DNA from: Solimonas aquatica | GTDB lineage: Bacteria > Pseudomonadota > Gammaproteobacteria > Nevskiales > Nevskiaceae | NCBI RefSeq assembly: GCF_900111015.1 | Contig: NZ_FOFS01000013.1 | Coordinates: 62,001 to 126,000, forward strand | DNA: 64,000 nt | Direction: 5' to 3' | Part shown: one piece after another, positions 8,754-18,681 of the stretch | Position numbering within the stretch: the first letter of the stretch is position 1 | Layout: each line of letters opens with the position of its first letter | Notes under the pieces: generated by a model | Database searches by the model: none | Told to the model about the DNA's origin: nothing | The model's input: only the letters and a program-made list of their open reading frames with translations | Translations under genes and position numbers: made by a program

Positions 8754-9896
8754 TCAAACCATCGTGCCCGGCACCCACCAAGGTTTCAGCGCATCCATCG
8801 CCGGCAGGTATTCGTAACCCAATGTCTCCGCCACCGCGCGATAGGTGACGCGACCCAGATGGACGTTGAGACCTTCGCGCAGACCTGCATCATCGAGCAG
8901 CGCACGTTGATAACCCTTGTCGGCCAGCGCCAGCACATAAGGCAGCGTGGCATTGGTCAGCGCGAAGGTGGAGGTGCGCGCCACCGCGCCGGGCATATTG
9001 GCCACGCAGTAATGCACGATGCCATCGACCACGAAGGTCGGGTTCTGATGCGTGGTGGCATGCGAGGTTTCGAAGCAGCCGCCCTGGTCGATGGCCACGT
9101 CCACCATCACCGTGCCCGGCTTCATGTGCGCGAGCATGGCGCGCGTCACCAGCTTGGGCGCGGCAGCACCCGCCACCAGCACCGCACCGATCACCAGATC
9201 CGCCGTGGCCAGGGCCTGATCAATGGCATCGGCCGTGGAATACAGCGTGCCCAGACGGCCGTCGAACACCGTGTCCAGCCAGTTGAGCCGCGCCAGCGAG
9301 CGGTCGGCGATGCTCACGCGCGCACCCATGCCCACCGCAATCTTCGCGGCGTTGTAGCCCACCACACCGCCGCCGATGATCAGCACCTGCGCCGGCGGCA
9401 CGCCGGGCACCCCGCCGAGCAGCACGCCATTGCCGCCCTGCGCCTTCTCCATGGCATGCGCACCGGCCTGGATCGACAGCCGTCCCGCCACCTCGCTCAT
9501 CGGCGCCAGCAGCGGCAGACCGCCGCGACCGTCGCTGACGGTTTCATAGGCAATCGCCACGCAGCCGCTGTCCACCAAAGCGCGGGTCTGCGTGGGATCG
9601 GGCGCCAGATGCAGATAGGTGAACAGGAGCTGCTCCGGCCGCAGGAGCGGAAACTCCGAAGGCTGCGGCTCCTTGACCTTCACGATCATCTCGGCCGCCG
9701 CATACACCGCCGCCGCATCGGCCAGCACCGTGGCGCCGGCGCGCTGATAGTCCTCGTCGCGGATGCCGATGCCGGCGCCGGCCTGACTCTGGATCAGCAC
9801 CTCATGGCCGCGCGCGCAGAGCTCGCGCACGCCGGCCGGCGTCAGTCCCACCCGGTATTCGTGGTTCTTGATTTCCTTGGGGGTGCCGATACGCAT
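8754..9896 (-). CDS. ald: Alanine dehydrogenase
   Basis: NAD-dependent L-alanine dehydrogenase, interconverting alanine with pyruvate, ammonia and NADH in the cytosol. The 380-residue protein carries the residues known for this family at the family's own positions: Lys75 (IVKVKEP), His96 (YLHLAPD) and Asp270 (VDVAIDQGG), plus the NAD-binding [15 protein letters not shown] at about 173-187. The start has an AGGAG site 8 bases upstream. It stands alone, divergent from the di-heme peroxidase gene and convergent with the MocR regulator across a palindromic repeat. Confidence 0.96.
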   Translation of the reverse strand: MRIGTPKEIKNHEYRVGLTPAGVRELCARGHEVLIQSQAGAGIGIRDEDYQRAGATVLADAAAVYAAAEMIVKVKEPQPSEFPLLRPEQLLFTYLHLAPDPTQTRALVDSGCVAIAYETVSDGRGGLPLLAPMSEVAGRLSIQAGAHAMEKAQGGNGVLLGGVPGVPPAQVLIIGGGVVGYNAAKIAVGMGARVSIADRSLARLNWLDTVFDGRLGTLYSTADAIDQALATADLVIGAVLVAGAAAPKLVTRAMLAHMKPGTVMVDVAIDQGGCFETSHATTHQNPTFVVDGIVHYCVANMPGAVARTSTFALTNATLPYVLALADKGYQRALLDDAGLREGLNVHLGRVTYRAVAETLGYEYLPAMDALKPWWVPGTMV

Positions 9897-10042
9897 CGCG
9901 GACTCCTGGCAGCTCGGGGGATGGTTCTGCCGCCGACCTTAGCGGCCGGCCGGCCGTCACGACCAGCGGGAAAGCCTTCAGCGGGCGGCTTGCAGGACCT
10001 GGGCGGCTAGCACAAAACCGGCAAGCCCGCATTGACGTCGGT

Positions 10043-10082
10043 AGATGATAATATTTCTCAGTAGCATCATAATTCGCATCAA
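10043..10082. promoter_or_regulatory. AT-rich promoter-like segment
   Basis: The 200-base gap between ald and the peroxidase operon is G+C-rich except for this AT-rich block, which contains GATGATAAT and, 14 bases on, ATCATAATT. The composition and short mirrored ATGAT/ATCAT pair suggest the peroxidase-operon promoter and possibly a regulator site. It does not match the Fur-box consensus well enough to name a regulator. Confidence 0.35.
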
Positions 10083-10097
10083 TTGCAGTATTGGGAA

Positions 10098-11459
10098 ATG
10101 GGGAGCGGATCCATCGTGTCACAGGGGCAATCCCGGGGCCTGGGTAGAGGCCGCGTCATCGTCTTGCTGGCGGCGGCCATGCTGGCCGCCTGCAGTGGCG
10201 GCAACAGCGGCTCGGCCGACAGCGGCGAGCTTTCCGCACAGGCCCAGCTGGGCAAGCTGCTGTTCGAGGACACCGCGCTGTCGGCTTCCGGCCAGCAGTC
10301 CTGCGCCAGCTGCCATGTGGAATCGCGCGCCTTTGCCGGCGACGACGCCCTGGCCGTGCCCCTGGGCGGACCGAACATGGACCTGCAGGGCATCCGCAAC
10401 ACGCCCTCGATCATGTATGCCTCCTTCACCCCGCCCTTTCATTTCGAGAGCGACGGCACGCCGGTGGGCGGCATGTTCCGCGACGGTCGCGCCAACACCC
10501 TGGTGGAGCAGGCGCAGGGGCCGTTCCTGTCGTCCTTCGAGATGGCCAATGCCGACGCCGCCGAGCTGATCGCGCGCCTCAAGACCCGTCCTTATCTTCC
10601 ACAGTTCACCGCGCTCTACGGCAGCGCGGTGCTGGACACGCCTGCCACCGCACTGCAGCGCATGGCCCTGGCCATCGCCGCTTACGAGAGCGAAGACCCG
10701 AAGTTTCATCCCTTCAGCAGCAAGTACGACGCCTGGACCGCCGGCAAGGCCAGCCTGAGCGGCGATGAGCTGGCGGGCCTGGCGATCTTCAACGACGCCA
10801 CGCGCGGCAATTGCGCGGGCTGTCATCCCAGCACGCCGGTCTCCAAATCCGTGCCGGCGCTGTTCACCGATTTCACCTACGACAATCTCGGCGTGCCGCG
10901 CAATGCGGACCTGGCCGTCAACGATGACGCCCAGACCCTGGCCTATGTGAACTACAACGGCACGGACGGCGTGCACCGCTTCTACGACACCGGCCTGTGC
11001 GGACCGGTCCGCGGCGACCTGGCCGACAAGACCGCGCTGTGCGGCGCCTTCAAGGTGCCGACCCTGCGCAACATCGCGCTCACCGCGCCGTACTTCCACA
11101 ACGGCCGCTTCGCGACGCTGCAGGATGCGCTGCGCTTCTACGTCACCCGCGACACCGCGCCGCAGGACTGGTTCACGCTCAATGGCGACGGCACGGTGAA
11201 CAAGTTCGATGATCTGCCGGCCGCGGATGGCGGGCAGTTCGTGGTCACGCCCCATCTCGCCGGCAGCGATCTGTCCTACCTGGGCAACGTCAACACCAGC
11301 GAAGTGCCCTACGAGCGCCACATCGGCCAGGCCGCGCATCTGAACAGCAGCGAGATCACGCAGCTGCTGGCCTTCCTCTGCACCCTCACCGACGGCTACG
11401 ACCCGGCCGCGCCCGCCAGCTTCGCCTGGCCTGCGCAGTGCCCGCAGGCGCAGCCCTGA
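10098..11459 (+). CDS. Di-heme cytochrome c peroxidase/MauG-family lipoprotein
   Basis: Periplasmic di-heme c-type cytochrome predicted to be lipid-anchored: a short basic N-terminus, hydrophobic stretch and lipobox LAAC (Cys about residue 32). Two haem-binding motifs are present, CASCH near 69-73 and CAGCH near 239-243, with the family segment GGMFRDGRANTLVEQAQGPF between them, as in bacterial cytochrome c peroxidases and MauG. I took ATG 10098; a GTG at 10116 with GGAG upstream is also possible. The following porin, FMN-binding and PepSY genes are close and co-directional, suggesting a shared envelope redox role. The substrate (peroxide or a protein/metal target) is not determined. Confidence 0.9.
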   Translation: MGSGSIVSQGQSRGLGRGRVIVLLAAAMLAACSGGNSGSADSGELSAQAQLGKLLFEDTALSASGQQSCASCHVESRAFAGDDALAVPLGGPNMDLQGIRNTPSIMYASFTPPFHFESDGTPVGGMFRDGRANTLVEQAQGPFLSSFEMANADAAELIARLKTRPYLPQFTALYGSAVLDTPATALQRMALAIAAYESEDPKFHPFSSKYDAWTAGKASLSGDELAGLAIFNDATRGNCAGCHPSTPVSKSVPALFTDFTYDNLGVPRNADLAVNDDAQTLAYVNYNGTDGVHRFYDTGLCGPVRGDLADKTALCGAFKVPTLRNIALTAPYFHNGRFATLQDALRFYVTRDTAPQDWFTLNGDGTVNKFDDLPAADGGQFVVTPHLAGSDLSYLGNVNTSEVPYERHIGQAAHLNSSEITQLLAFLCTLTDGYDPAAPASFAWPAQCPQAQP

Positions 11460-11488
11460 CCCCATTGTCCTTACCGATTCACAGCCGG

Positions 11489-12790
11489 ATGAACCGCATC
11501 ATGAAAAAAACGCTCATCGCGCTTGCCCTCACCAGTTTCTCGCTCAGCGCCCAGGCCGCCGATTCCAGCAAGCAGGGCATCGAGCAGCGTCTCGACGCCC
11601 TGAGCCAGCAGGTGGAAGCCTTGCAGGCCGAGATCAAGCAGCTCAAGGCGCAGAACGAAGCGCTGGCCGCGCAGCAGGAACAGCAGGCCGCGCCCGCCGC
11701 GAACAGCAGCACGGCCAGCGCCGCAGCGACGGGCGCCGCCACGCTCTGGGGTTATGGCGAAGTCGTCTACTCGCGTCCCATCCATGATCCCGACAGCACG
11801 ACCATGGACCTGGCGCGCGCGGTGGTGGGCGTGGGTTATCGCTTCAACGAGCGCACGCGCTTCAACTCGGAATTCGAAATCGAGCACGCCGTGGCCTCGG
11901 CAGATGACGAGGGTGAGGTGGAGGTCGAGCAGTTCTACATCGATCACAAGCTCGGCGCGCAGCTGGGCGCCAAGGCCGGTCTGTTCCTGATGCCGGCGGG
12001 CTACATCAATCAGTCGCACGAGCCGAACCGTTACTACGGCGTGCGCCGCAATTTCATCGAGACCCTGATCATTCCCTCCACCTGGCGCGAAGGCGGCGCC
12101 GCGCTCTACGGCAGCACGGCGAGCGGTCTGTCCTGGGAAGGCGGCGTGACCACCGGCGTGAACTTCGCCGACTGGAACTTCATCGAAGTGCCGGAGCTGG
12201 AAGACCAGGCGGTGCTGGCGGCCACGCATCAGGAACTGATGAACGCCGACGCCTCGCATCTGCAGGAATATCTGGCGCTCAACTACAACGGCATCCCCGG
12301 CTACAACCTCGGCGCCAGCGTCTACACCGGCAATGCCACGGCGCCGACCTCCACCAGCGATCTCTCGCCGCTGCGCGTGACGCTCTGGGAAGCGCACACG
12401 CGCTGGACGCCGGGCGACCTGGATCTCTCCGCGCTGTATGCGCGCGGCACGGTGTCCAATACCGCCGAGGCCAATGGCCTGTATCCGGGCGCGGTGAATC
12501 CGATTCCCTCATCCTTCTTCGGCTACTACGCGCAGGCCGCCTACGCGGTGTGGAAGAACCAGGAGCAGCGTCTGGTGCCCTTCGCGCGCTGGGAACGCTA
12601 CAACCTCGCGCACGACTACAAGGGCCTGATCAGCGGCGCCACGGTCGGCCCCAAGCCCACGGAAACGGTGTGGACCTTCGGTGCCAGCTACTACCTGAAT
12701 CCGCAGGTGGTGATCAAGGCCGACTACCAGATGTTCGACCTCGACGACAGCCTCGACCGCTGGAATCTCGGCCTGGGTCTGGCCTTCTAG
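11489..12790 (+). CDS. Outer-membrane porin-like beta-barrel protein
   Basis: A 433-residue exported protein: signal peptide MKKTLIALALTSFSLSAQA, then a predicted coiled coil of about 40 residues (QRLDALSQQVEALQAEIKQLK), an Ala/Ser/Gln linker and a long beta-barrel ending in the outer-membrane signature ...LGLGLAF with terminal Phe. Layout resembles the phosphate-selective porin/OprO-P group, which uses an N-terminal coiled coil for trimerisation. The first ATG is 30 bases after the peroxidase stop; ATG 11501 would start at MKK. Its solute is unknown; the gene context suggests a metal or redox cofactor theme. Confidence 0.85.
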   Translation: MNRIMKKTLIALALTSFSLSAQAADSSKQGIEQRLDALSQQVEALQAEIKQLKAQNEALAAQQEQQAAPAANSSTASAAATGAATLWGYGEVVYSRPIHDPDSTTMDLARAVVGVGYRFNERTRFNSEFEIEHAVASADDEGEVEVEQFYIDHKLGAQLGAKAGLFLMPAGYINQSHEPNRYYGVRRNFIETLIIPSTWREGGAALYGSTASGLSWEGGVTTGVNFADWNFIEVPELEDQAVLAATHQELMNADASHLQEYLALNYNGIPGYNLGASVYTGNATAPTSTSDLSPLRVTLWEAHTRWTPGDLDLSALYARGTVSNTAEANGLYPGAVNPIPSSFFGYYAQAAYAVWKNQEQRLVPFARWERYNLAHDYKGLISGATVGPKPTETVWTFGASYYLNPQVVIKADYQMFDLDDSLDRWNLGLGLAF

Positions 12791-12806
12791 TTTTATACTG
12801 CGCGCA

Positions 12807-13358
12807 ATGAATCCCGCTCTACCCGACACGCAGCAAGACGCCGGCACCCGCCGGCGTCTTGCTGTGGCCGCGCTGCTGGTTCTGGGCCTGGCCTGCGGCA
12901 CGCCGGCACGGGCCGACACCGTGTATCTGCCGCCCGAGCAGTTCATCCGCGAAGCCTTCAGCAAGACCCCGCCGCCGCAGTTCCTGTGGCTGGACGCCGC
13001 CACCCAGGCGCGCGTGCAGGCCGCGCTCGGACACAGCTATCCGCAGGCACGCATCCGCTACTGGCGCGGCGAGAACAAGAGCCTCTGGGTGCTGGACGAG
13101 ATCGGCAAGGAATATCCGATCACCGCCGGCTTCGTGGTCAAGGGCGGCGTGCTGGAAGCCGCGCGCGTGCTGGTGTATCGCGAATCGCGCGGCGATGAGG
13201 TGCGTTACCCGGCCTTCCTCGAACAGTTCCACGGCGCGCGTCTGGTGGACGGCAAGCTCGACAAGCGCATCGACTCCATCTCCGGCGCCTCGATGTCGGT
13301 GGACGCCATGCAGCGCATGGCGCGCACCGCCCTCACGCTCGACGCCCTGGCGCCATGA
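12807..13358 (+). CDS. FMN-binding domain protein (periplasmic)
   Basis: A 183-residue exported protein with signal sequence (RRRLAVAALLVLGLACGTPARA) and a C-terminal FMN-binding domain like those of NqrC/RnfG. The flavinylation-type motif D156-S-I-S-G-A-S162 is present; Ser162 sits where Thr or Ser carries covalent FMN in the family. Attachment would need an ApbE flavin transferase, which is not in this window. It overlaps the PepSY gene by ATGA, so the two are probably co-produced as an electron-transfer pair. Confidence 0.85.
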   Translation: MNPALPDTQQDAGTRRRLAVAALLVLGLACGTPARADTVYLPPEQFIREAFSKTPPPQFLWLDAATQARVQAALGHSYPQARIRYWRGENKSLWVLDEIGKEYPITAGFVVKGGVLEAARVLVYRESRGDEVRYPAFLEQFHGARLVDGKLDKRIDSISGASMSVDAMQRMARTALTLDALAP

Positions 13359-14104
13359 GTCCGCATCGCGCGCAAAAACGCCATCGCATCGGCGTGCTGC
13401 TGCATCGCTGGCATCATCGCGCGGGTCTGTTCGCGGCGCTGTTCCTGATCTGGCTCGCCGTCTCCGGCCTGCTGCTCAACGAGCACGCGCTGCTGGGCCT
13501 GGACAGCACGCGCCTGGACTGGCCCTGGCTGATGCGCGCTTACGGCCTGCATGGCGAACAGACGCCCGCCTTCAGCGCCGGCTCTCACTACCTGCTCAAC
13601 AACGAGGGCCAGACCCTGCTCGATGGCAAGCCACTGGCGCTGCCGATTCCCGAGGCCCTGGGCATGGTGGAACTCGGCGGCCTGCTCTATGTGGCCACGC
13701 CGATGAGTCTGGTGCTGCTCAAGGCCGACGATGGTCAGCGCATCGACGAGCTGCGCGCGCCGCCGCTGCCGGCCACGCCGCTGCGCCGCCTGGCACTGCA
13801 CGACAACGCGCTGTTGCTGGAAGCGGACCAGCTTTACGCTTCGGCCGACGGCGAAAGCTGGCAGGCGGTGAACCTGACCAGCGCCAACTGGTCGCAGGCG
13901 CAGCCCCTGAGCGAGGCGCAGCAGGCCGCAGCCGGTCTTCGCCCCAGCCTGCCGCTGACGCGGGTGCTGGCGGATTTGCACAGCGGGCAGCTCTTTGGCA
14001 CGGCCGGCAAGCGCGTCATTGATCTGGTGGCACTGGCGGCGATTCTGCTGGCCGTCACTGGCCTGTGGGCGACGCTGCGGCGGCGCCATCACCGGCCGCA
14101 CTGA
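13355..14104 (+). CDS. PepSY-associated membrane protein
   Basis: A 249-residue inner-membrane protein with one N-terminal helix (about 20-42, preceded by HRWHHRAG), a ~160-residue periplasmic middle part and a C-terminal helix (about 218-238, preceded by ADLHSGQLFG). The His-rich flanks of both helices (HRWHHR; DLHSG) are typical of PepSY transmembrane proteins, where they can bind haem. Such proteins commonly pair with FMN-binding domains in extracytosolic electron transfer. It is translationally coupled to the preceding gene. Confidence 0.8.
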   Translation: MSPHRAQKRHRIGVLLHRWHHRAGLFAALFLIWLAVSGLLLNEHALLGLDSTRLDWPWLMRAYGLHGEQTPAFSAGSHYLLNNEGQTLLDGKPLALPIPEALGMVELGGLLYVATPMSLVLLKADDGQRIDELRAPPLPATPLRRLALHDNALLLEADQLYASADGESWQAVNLTSANWSQAQPLSEAQQAAAGLRPSLPLTRVLADLHSGQLFGTAGKRVIDLVALAAILLAVTGLWATLRRRHHRPH

Positions 14105-14126
14105 GAACTCAGTCTTCCTTCCTAAC

Positions 14127-14459
14127 ATGAAACCACGCCGCCGCCTGATGACGCCTTATCTCCTGCTCGCCGTCGGCCTGGGCCTGTGCGCTTACTACGG
14201 CCTGGCGCTGAGGCAGCTGCCGCGATACAGCGAGGCGGATATCGCCGCGTCCGCCGAACTCAACCTGCACCTGGATCAGCAGCGCACGCCCTCCTTGCAG
14301 AGCGAGCAGCGCGACAAGATCGTCGCCGAACTGCGCGAAGACATTGCCCGCGAACGCCGCGAACTGGAGACCGGTCTGGGCGCGGGACTCATCGCGCTGG
14401 TCGCGGCGCTGGGCAATTTCGTGCTCGTCGTGCTGCTGCGACGCGCCTCGCGACCCTAA
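14127..14459 (+). CDS. Small membrane protein of unknown function
   Basis: 110 residues with two predicted membrane helices (about 8-26 and 87-104) flanking a charged, helical, Glu/Arg-rich loop (SEQRDKIVAELREDIARERRELE). No family is recognised. It lies 22 bases after the PepSY gene in the same direction and could be the last gene of that operon, although I see no strong ribosome-binding site. An internal ATG at residue 8 is an alternative start. Confidence 0.6.
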   Translation: MKPRRRLMTPYLLLAVGLGLCAYYGLALRQLPRYSEADIAASAELNLHLDQQRTPSLQSEQRDKIVAELREDIARERRELETGLGAGLIALVAALGNFVLVVLLRRASRP

Positions 14460-14469
14460 GCCACGCGCC

Positions 14470-16236
14470 TCACAGCAGCTCGCTCCAGCGCGGCGCGGCC
14501 GCGAAGGCAGCATGGATCAGCCCCACATGCGAATAGGCCTGCGGGAAATTGCCCCACATGCGCTGCCGCTGCGTGTCGTAATCCTCCGAGAGCAGGCCCA
14601 GCGGCGACAAGGCCTCGTGGACGCGCGCCATCAGCGCCTTGGCCTGGGCACTGCTGCCGGTCATCGCCAGCGCCTCGATCAGCCAGAAGGTGCAGATCAC
14701 GAAAGCCACGGTGGGCACACCCAGGCCGTCATCATCGCGATAGCGATACAGCCAGCCGCCGTGCGTGAGGCCATCGGCGATGGCCTGCACGGTCGAGACC
14801 AGACGCGGATCGTCCGGCGGCAGAAAGCGCAGCGGCACCAGCTGCAGCAGCGCGGCGTCGAGTTCCTGGCCGCCGTAGGCGCCGACGAAACTGTTCCGCT
14901 GCGCGCTCCAGGCCTGCGGCAGGATCTGCGCGCGCAGGCGGTCGGCCATTTCGCGGAACTCGCCGGCATGCAGCGGGCGATGCCGCTGCGCGATGCGCGC
15001 CACGCGGTCGATGCCGGCCCAGCACATCAGGCTGGAAAAGGTCTGCGGCTCCCAGGCCTTGCGGTATTCCCAGATGCCGGCATCGGGCGTGCCCGCCACT
15101 GCAGCAGCCTTGCGCGCCAGACGCTCCAGCAGATCCAGCGTGGCCACCGAACGATCATCGATGAAGCGGTCATCCAGGTAGATCGGTGCCAGCGCCAGAA
15201 TCATCTCGCCGAAGACATCGTGCTGCCGATGCTGCGCCGCGGCGTTGCCGATGCGCACCGGCCCCAGGCCATTGAAGCCGGCCCAGTGCGGCAGGGTCTG
15301 CTCGTCCAGATCCCGTCCGCCGTCGATGCGATACAGCGGTCGCAGATCGAGTTCGGGCTCGTTGGCGGCGACGTTGAGCAGGTAGTGGATGAACTGCTCG
15401 CGCTCCTCGAAGTGTCCGAGCAGGCGCAGCGCGCCCAGCACGTAATACGAATCGCGCAGCCAGCAGTAGCGATAGTCCCAGTTGCGGCCGCTGCGATCCG
15501 GCGACTCCGGAATGGAGGTGGTGAGCGCCGCCGCGATGGCGCCGGTGTCTTCGTAGCAATGCAGCTTGAGGGCCAGTGCCGAACGGATCACTTCCTGCTG
15601 GTAATGCGCCGGAATATTGGAATGCTTGACCCAGCGCTGCCAGTAGCGGCTGGTCTCGGCCAGGAAACGCTCGGCCAGCAGCGGAATCGACTCGTCCACT
15701 TCCGCGCCCCAGGACAGAATCAGATGCCGTCTCTGGCTCAGCGCGAAGCTCTGTCCACCCAGGTATGAAAGCGGGATATCGGTGGTGAGCCGCAGCGGCG
15801 CGGCATAACCCTCATAGCGGATGTGATGGGAGCCCTGCACCGCCACCGGCACGCGCCTGGACCAGCCCAGCCTCGGCTCGCAATGCACACCGATCAGCGG
15901 CGTGCCCTCCAGCGGCTCGATGATGCGCAGCAGCTGCGTGGGCCGGAACATGCGGTTGTTCTGCATGAAGCGCGGTGCGAAATCCAGGATGCGGAATCGC
16001 CCGTCTGCGGTTTCAAAGCGTGTCTCCAGCACATTGGTATTGGGCAGATAGCGCTGCTCGCCGGGCACGCCGCTGGCCGGCCCCACCGCAAACTGCCCGC
16101 CGTCCTCATCCAGCAGCCTGCCGAATACCGGCTCGGAATCGAAACGCGGCAGGCAGCACCAGACGATCTGGCCGCTGCGCGCCACCAGCGCGGCGATCTG
16201 GCAGTTGCCGATCAGACCAAGATCTTCGAGTCGCAT
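14470..16236 (-). CDS. Glycoside hydrolase family 15 protein (glucoamylase/trehalase type)
   Basis: A cytosolic, signal-less 588-residue GH15 enzyme: an N-terminal beta-sandwich (1-~210) then an (alpha/alpha)6 barrel. Signature WDYRYCWLRD is at 253-262. Likely catalytic glutamates are Glu390 (GIWEYRKAWEPQTF) and Glu458 (GAYGGQELDAALLQ). ATG 16236 (MRLEDLGLIGNCQ) matches family N-termini; the frame extends to a GTG nine codons earlier. It is divergent from otsA-otsB. Some actinobacterial GH15 enzymes are trehalases, so trehalose turnover is a reasonable guess; other alpha-glucosides are possible. Confidence 0.9.
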   Translation of the reverse strand: MRLEDLGLIGNCQIAALVARSGQIVWCCLPRFDSEPVFGRLLDEDGGQFAVGPASGVPGEQRYLPNTNVLETRFETADGRFRILDFAPRFMQNNRMFRPTQLLRIIEPLEGTPLIGVHCEPRLGWSRRVPVAVQGSHHIRYEGYAAPLRLTTDIPLSYLGGQSFALSQRRHLILSWGAEVDESIPLLAERFLAETSRYWQRWVKHSNIPAHYQQEVIRSALALKLHCYEDTGAIAAALTTSIPESPDRSGRNWDYRYCWLRDSYYVLGALRLLGHFEEREQFIHYLLNVAANEPELDLRPLYRIDGGRDLDEQTLPHWAGFNGLGPVRIGNAAAQHRQHDVFGEMILALAPIYLDDRFIDDRSVATLDLLERLARKAAAVAGTPDAGIWEYRKAWEPQTFSSLMCWAGIDRVARIAQRHRPLHAGEFREMADRLRAQILPQAWSAQRNSFVGAYGGQELDAALLQLVPLRFLPPDDPRLVSTVQAIADGLTHGGWLYRYRDDDGLGVPTVAFVICTFWLIEALAMTGSSAQAKALMARVHEALSPLGLLSEDYDTQRQRMWGNFPQAYSHVGLIHAAFAAAPRWSELL

Positions 16237-16425
16237 GGACAGGACCCTATCAAATAAAGACACACACCAAAACCACTGCCCATGCCGGTTTCGGCATTGC
16301 CACCGATTTTTCCTGGCCCTGCAATTTCCAGTGAGATTCCTGCATTTTGTGAGTCACTCCGGCATTTCGCCTGATGGTCCTGGGCTGCTTGCCTTGCGCC
16401 GCAATCGGCGTGCTAGCCTTCGGCG

Positions 16426-18681
16426 ATGAAAAGCGCCACGCCTTCAGTCCTGATCTGGCTGGCACTGCTGAGCGTGCTGGTGGTCGGCGCCTGGTTCGCC
16501 GTCACGCACACCACGCGCCAGTGGTCGGAGCGTGATATCGATCTGCGCACGGAACTGGCCGTGAGCAGCGCGCGTCGCGCCCTGCTCTCCGCCTTGCACG
16601 GACAGGACACCCAGGATCTGCAGCTACTGCTCGGCGATCTGATCACCGACGAACGCATCATGGCGGCGGCGGTGTGCGATGCCGAGGGCAAGGCCCTGGC
16701 GGCCAGTGCCAGCTACCCGCCGGTGTTTTCCTGCCCCTCGCTGCTGGCGCGCGTACGCAGCGCGGTGCTGTCCGGCAACAAGCCCTGGCGGGAAAACGTG
16801 CCGCTCAAGCAGACCACGGTTTACCTGGCCGCGATTCCGCTGCTGGAGCAGGGCGAGCTGCGCGGCTTCGTGGTGCTGGTGCACGACTTGAGCTTCGTCT
16901 CGCGCCGCGAGCGCAGCGCGCAGCTGTTCCTGCTGCTGGCCTTCGTGGTGCTGGCGCTGGGCTCGGCCACCATCACCCTGGTGTCCTCGCGTCTGCTCTG
17001 GCAGGCCTGGAACAAGAGCCTGCGCCGCATCGCCAAGGGCGAGACCCAGGAAGTGGACAAGCGCCCGGAGTTCCAGCCGCTGCTCCAGGATCTGCGTGAT
17101 CTGCTCGACCGTCTTGCCCAGGAAGAGCAGGCCGAACAGCACGGCGGCATCTGGAATCCGCAGCGGCTCAAGCTCACCCTGCGCCGGCACTTGCACGGCG
17201 AGCGCATCATCGTGCTGGCCAATCGCGAGCCCTATATCCATCAGCATGATGCGGAAGGCGGCATCGGCGTGGTGCATCCGGCCAGCGGTCTGGTCAGCGC
17301 GCTGGAACCGGTGATGCGCGCCTGCTCGGGCGTGTGGGTGGCACACGGCGCCGGCGATGCCGACCGCCAGACCGTGGACGCGCAGGATCATGTGCGCGTG
17401 CCGCCGGGCGAGGAGTCCTATCTCTTGCGCCGTCTGTGGCTGAGCGAAGAGCAGGAGCGTGGCTACTACTACGGCTTTGCCAACGAAGGTCTCTGGCCGC
17501 TGTGTCATGTCGCGCACGCACGGCCTACGTTCCGCACCGAGGACTGGCAGCAGTACCAGCAGGTCAACCAGAAATTCGCCGACGCGGTCTGCCAGGAAGC
17601 CAGCAGCGAGGACCCGGTGATTCTGGTGCAGGATTATCACTTCGCGCTGGCGCCGCGCATGCTGCGCGCGCGGCTGCCGCGCGCCACCATCATCACCTTC
17701 TGGCACATCCCCTGGCCCAACGTCGAGCAGATCAGCATCTGTCCCTGGCATCGCGAGCTGGTGGAAGGTTTGCTGGGCAGCAGCATCCTGGGCTTCCACA
17801 CCCAGCAGCACTGCAACAACTTCATGGAAGCGGCCGATCATTTCATCGAATCGCGTCTGGACCGCGAGGACTTCGCGGTGATCCGTCACGGCCAGCGCAC
17901 CCTGGTGCGCGCGTACCCGATTTCGGTCGAATGGCCGCATCACCATGCCAGCGAGGCGCCGCCCGCGGCGCAATGCCGCGCCGAACTCCTGGCACAGCTG
18001 CAGCTGCCGCCCGACACCTTGCTGGGCATCGGCATCGACCGTCTCGATTACACCAAGGGCATCGAGGAACGCTTCCGCGCCGTCGAGCGCCTGCTGGAAA
18101 GAGAAGCGGCGCTCATCGGCCGCTTCGTGTTCCTGCAGATCGCCTCGCCCAGCCGCACGCAGATCGAGCGCTATCAGCAGGTGAACCGCGATGTGGAGGA
18201 ACTGGCCGCACGCATCAATGCGCGTTTCGGCCGCGAAGGCTGGCAGCCCATCCTGCTGCGCCGCCGCCACACCGAGCCCGCCGATGTGTTCAGGCTCTAC
18301 CGCGCCGCGCAGCTCTGCTATGTGAGCAGCCTGCACGACGGCATGAACCTGGTGGCCAAGGAATACGTGGCCGCGCACGACGATGAACTGGGCGTGCTGG
18401 TGCTCTCGCAGTTCACCGGTGCCTCACGCGAGCTGCGCGAGGCGCTGATCGTCAATCCCTATGACATCGAAGCGGCCAGCGGCGCGCTGGCGCAGGCCCT
18501 GCTGATGCCGGCGGAGGAGCAGACCGCGCGCATGCGCGCGATGCGCCGTGCAATCTCGGAAGCCAATGTCTACCGCTGGGCCGGGCGCATGCTGATCGAC
18601 GCCAGCCGCCTGCGCCGCCGCGAGCAGCTGATCGAGCTGCTGACCGATCAGCACGACTACCCCCTGGCACGCAGCGCATGA
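16426..18681 (+). CDS. otsA: Membrane-anchored, sensor-fused trehalose-6-phosphate synthase
   Basis: C-terminal GT20 domain (about 255-735) makes trehalose-6-phosphate from UDP-glucose and glucose-6-phosphate. Visible motifs are HIPWPN (428-432), [11 protein letters not shown] (536-546, phosphate-binding Lys544) and DGMNLVAKE (638-646). Unlike E. coli OtsA (474 residues), this 751-residue protein starts with a membrane helix (8-27), a ~135-residue putative periplasmic sensor segment, a second helix (about 166-191) and a HAMP-like amphipathic stretch (195-235). This resembles the input half of a histidine kinase or cyclase. It overlaps otsB by ATGA and is divergent from the GH15 gene. The GT20 call is firm; sensing is inferred from topology. 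Confidence 0.93.
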   Translation: MKSATPSVLIWLALLSVLVVGAWFAVTHTTRQWSERDIDLRTELAVSSARRALLSALHGQDTQDLQLLLGDLITDERIMAAAVCDAEGKALAASASYPPVFSCPSLLARVRSAVLSGNKPWRENVPLKQTTVYLAAIPLLEQGELRGFVVLVHDLSFVSRRERSAQLFLLLAFVVLALGSATITLVSSRLLWQAWNKSLRRIAKGETQEVDKRPEFQPLLQDLRDLLDRLAQEEQAEQHGGIWNPQRLKLTLRRHLHGERIIVLANREPYIHQHDAEGGIGVVHPASGLVSALEPVMRACSGVWVAHGAGDADRQTVDAQDHVRVPPGEESYLLRRLWLSEEQERGYYYGFANEGLWPLCHVAHARPTFRTEDWQQYQQVNQKFADAVCQEASSEDPVILVQDYHFALAPRMLRARLPRATIITFWHIPWPNVEQISICPWHRELVEGLLGSSILGFHTQQHCNNFMEAADHFIESRLDREDFAVIRHGQRTLVRAYPISVEWPHHHASEAPPAAQCRAELLAQLQLPPDTLLGIGIDRLDYTKGIEERFRAVERLLEREAALIGRFVFLQIASPSRTQIERYQQVNRDVEELAARINARFGREGWQPILLRRRHTEPADVFRLYRAAQLCYVSSLHDGMNLVAKEYVAAHDDELGVLVLSQFTGASRELREALIVNPYDIEAASGALAQALLMPAEEQTARMRAMRRAISEANVYRWAGRMLIDASRLRRREQLIELLTDQHDYPLARSA

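Noticed and set aside
10043-10082. Possible Fur box ahead of the di-heme peroxidase operon
   Set aside because: GATGATAAT-type text is AT-rich but lacks the 7-1-7 symmetry of a Fur site; kept only as a promoter-like segment.
14470-16236. Calling the GH15 enzyme a trehalase outright
   Set aside because: The catalytic residues fit the family, but sequence alone does not tell trehalase from glucoamylase or glucodextranase; only context suggests trehalose.
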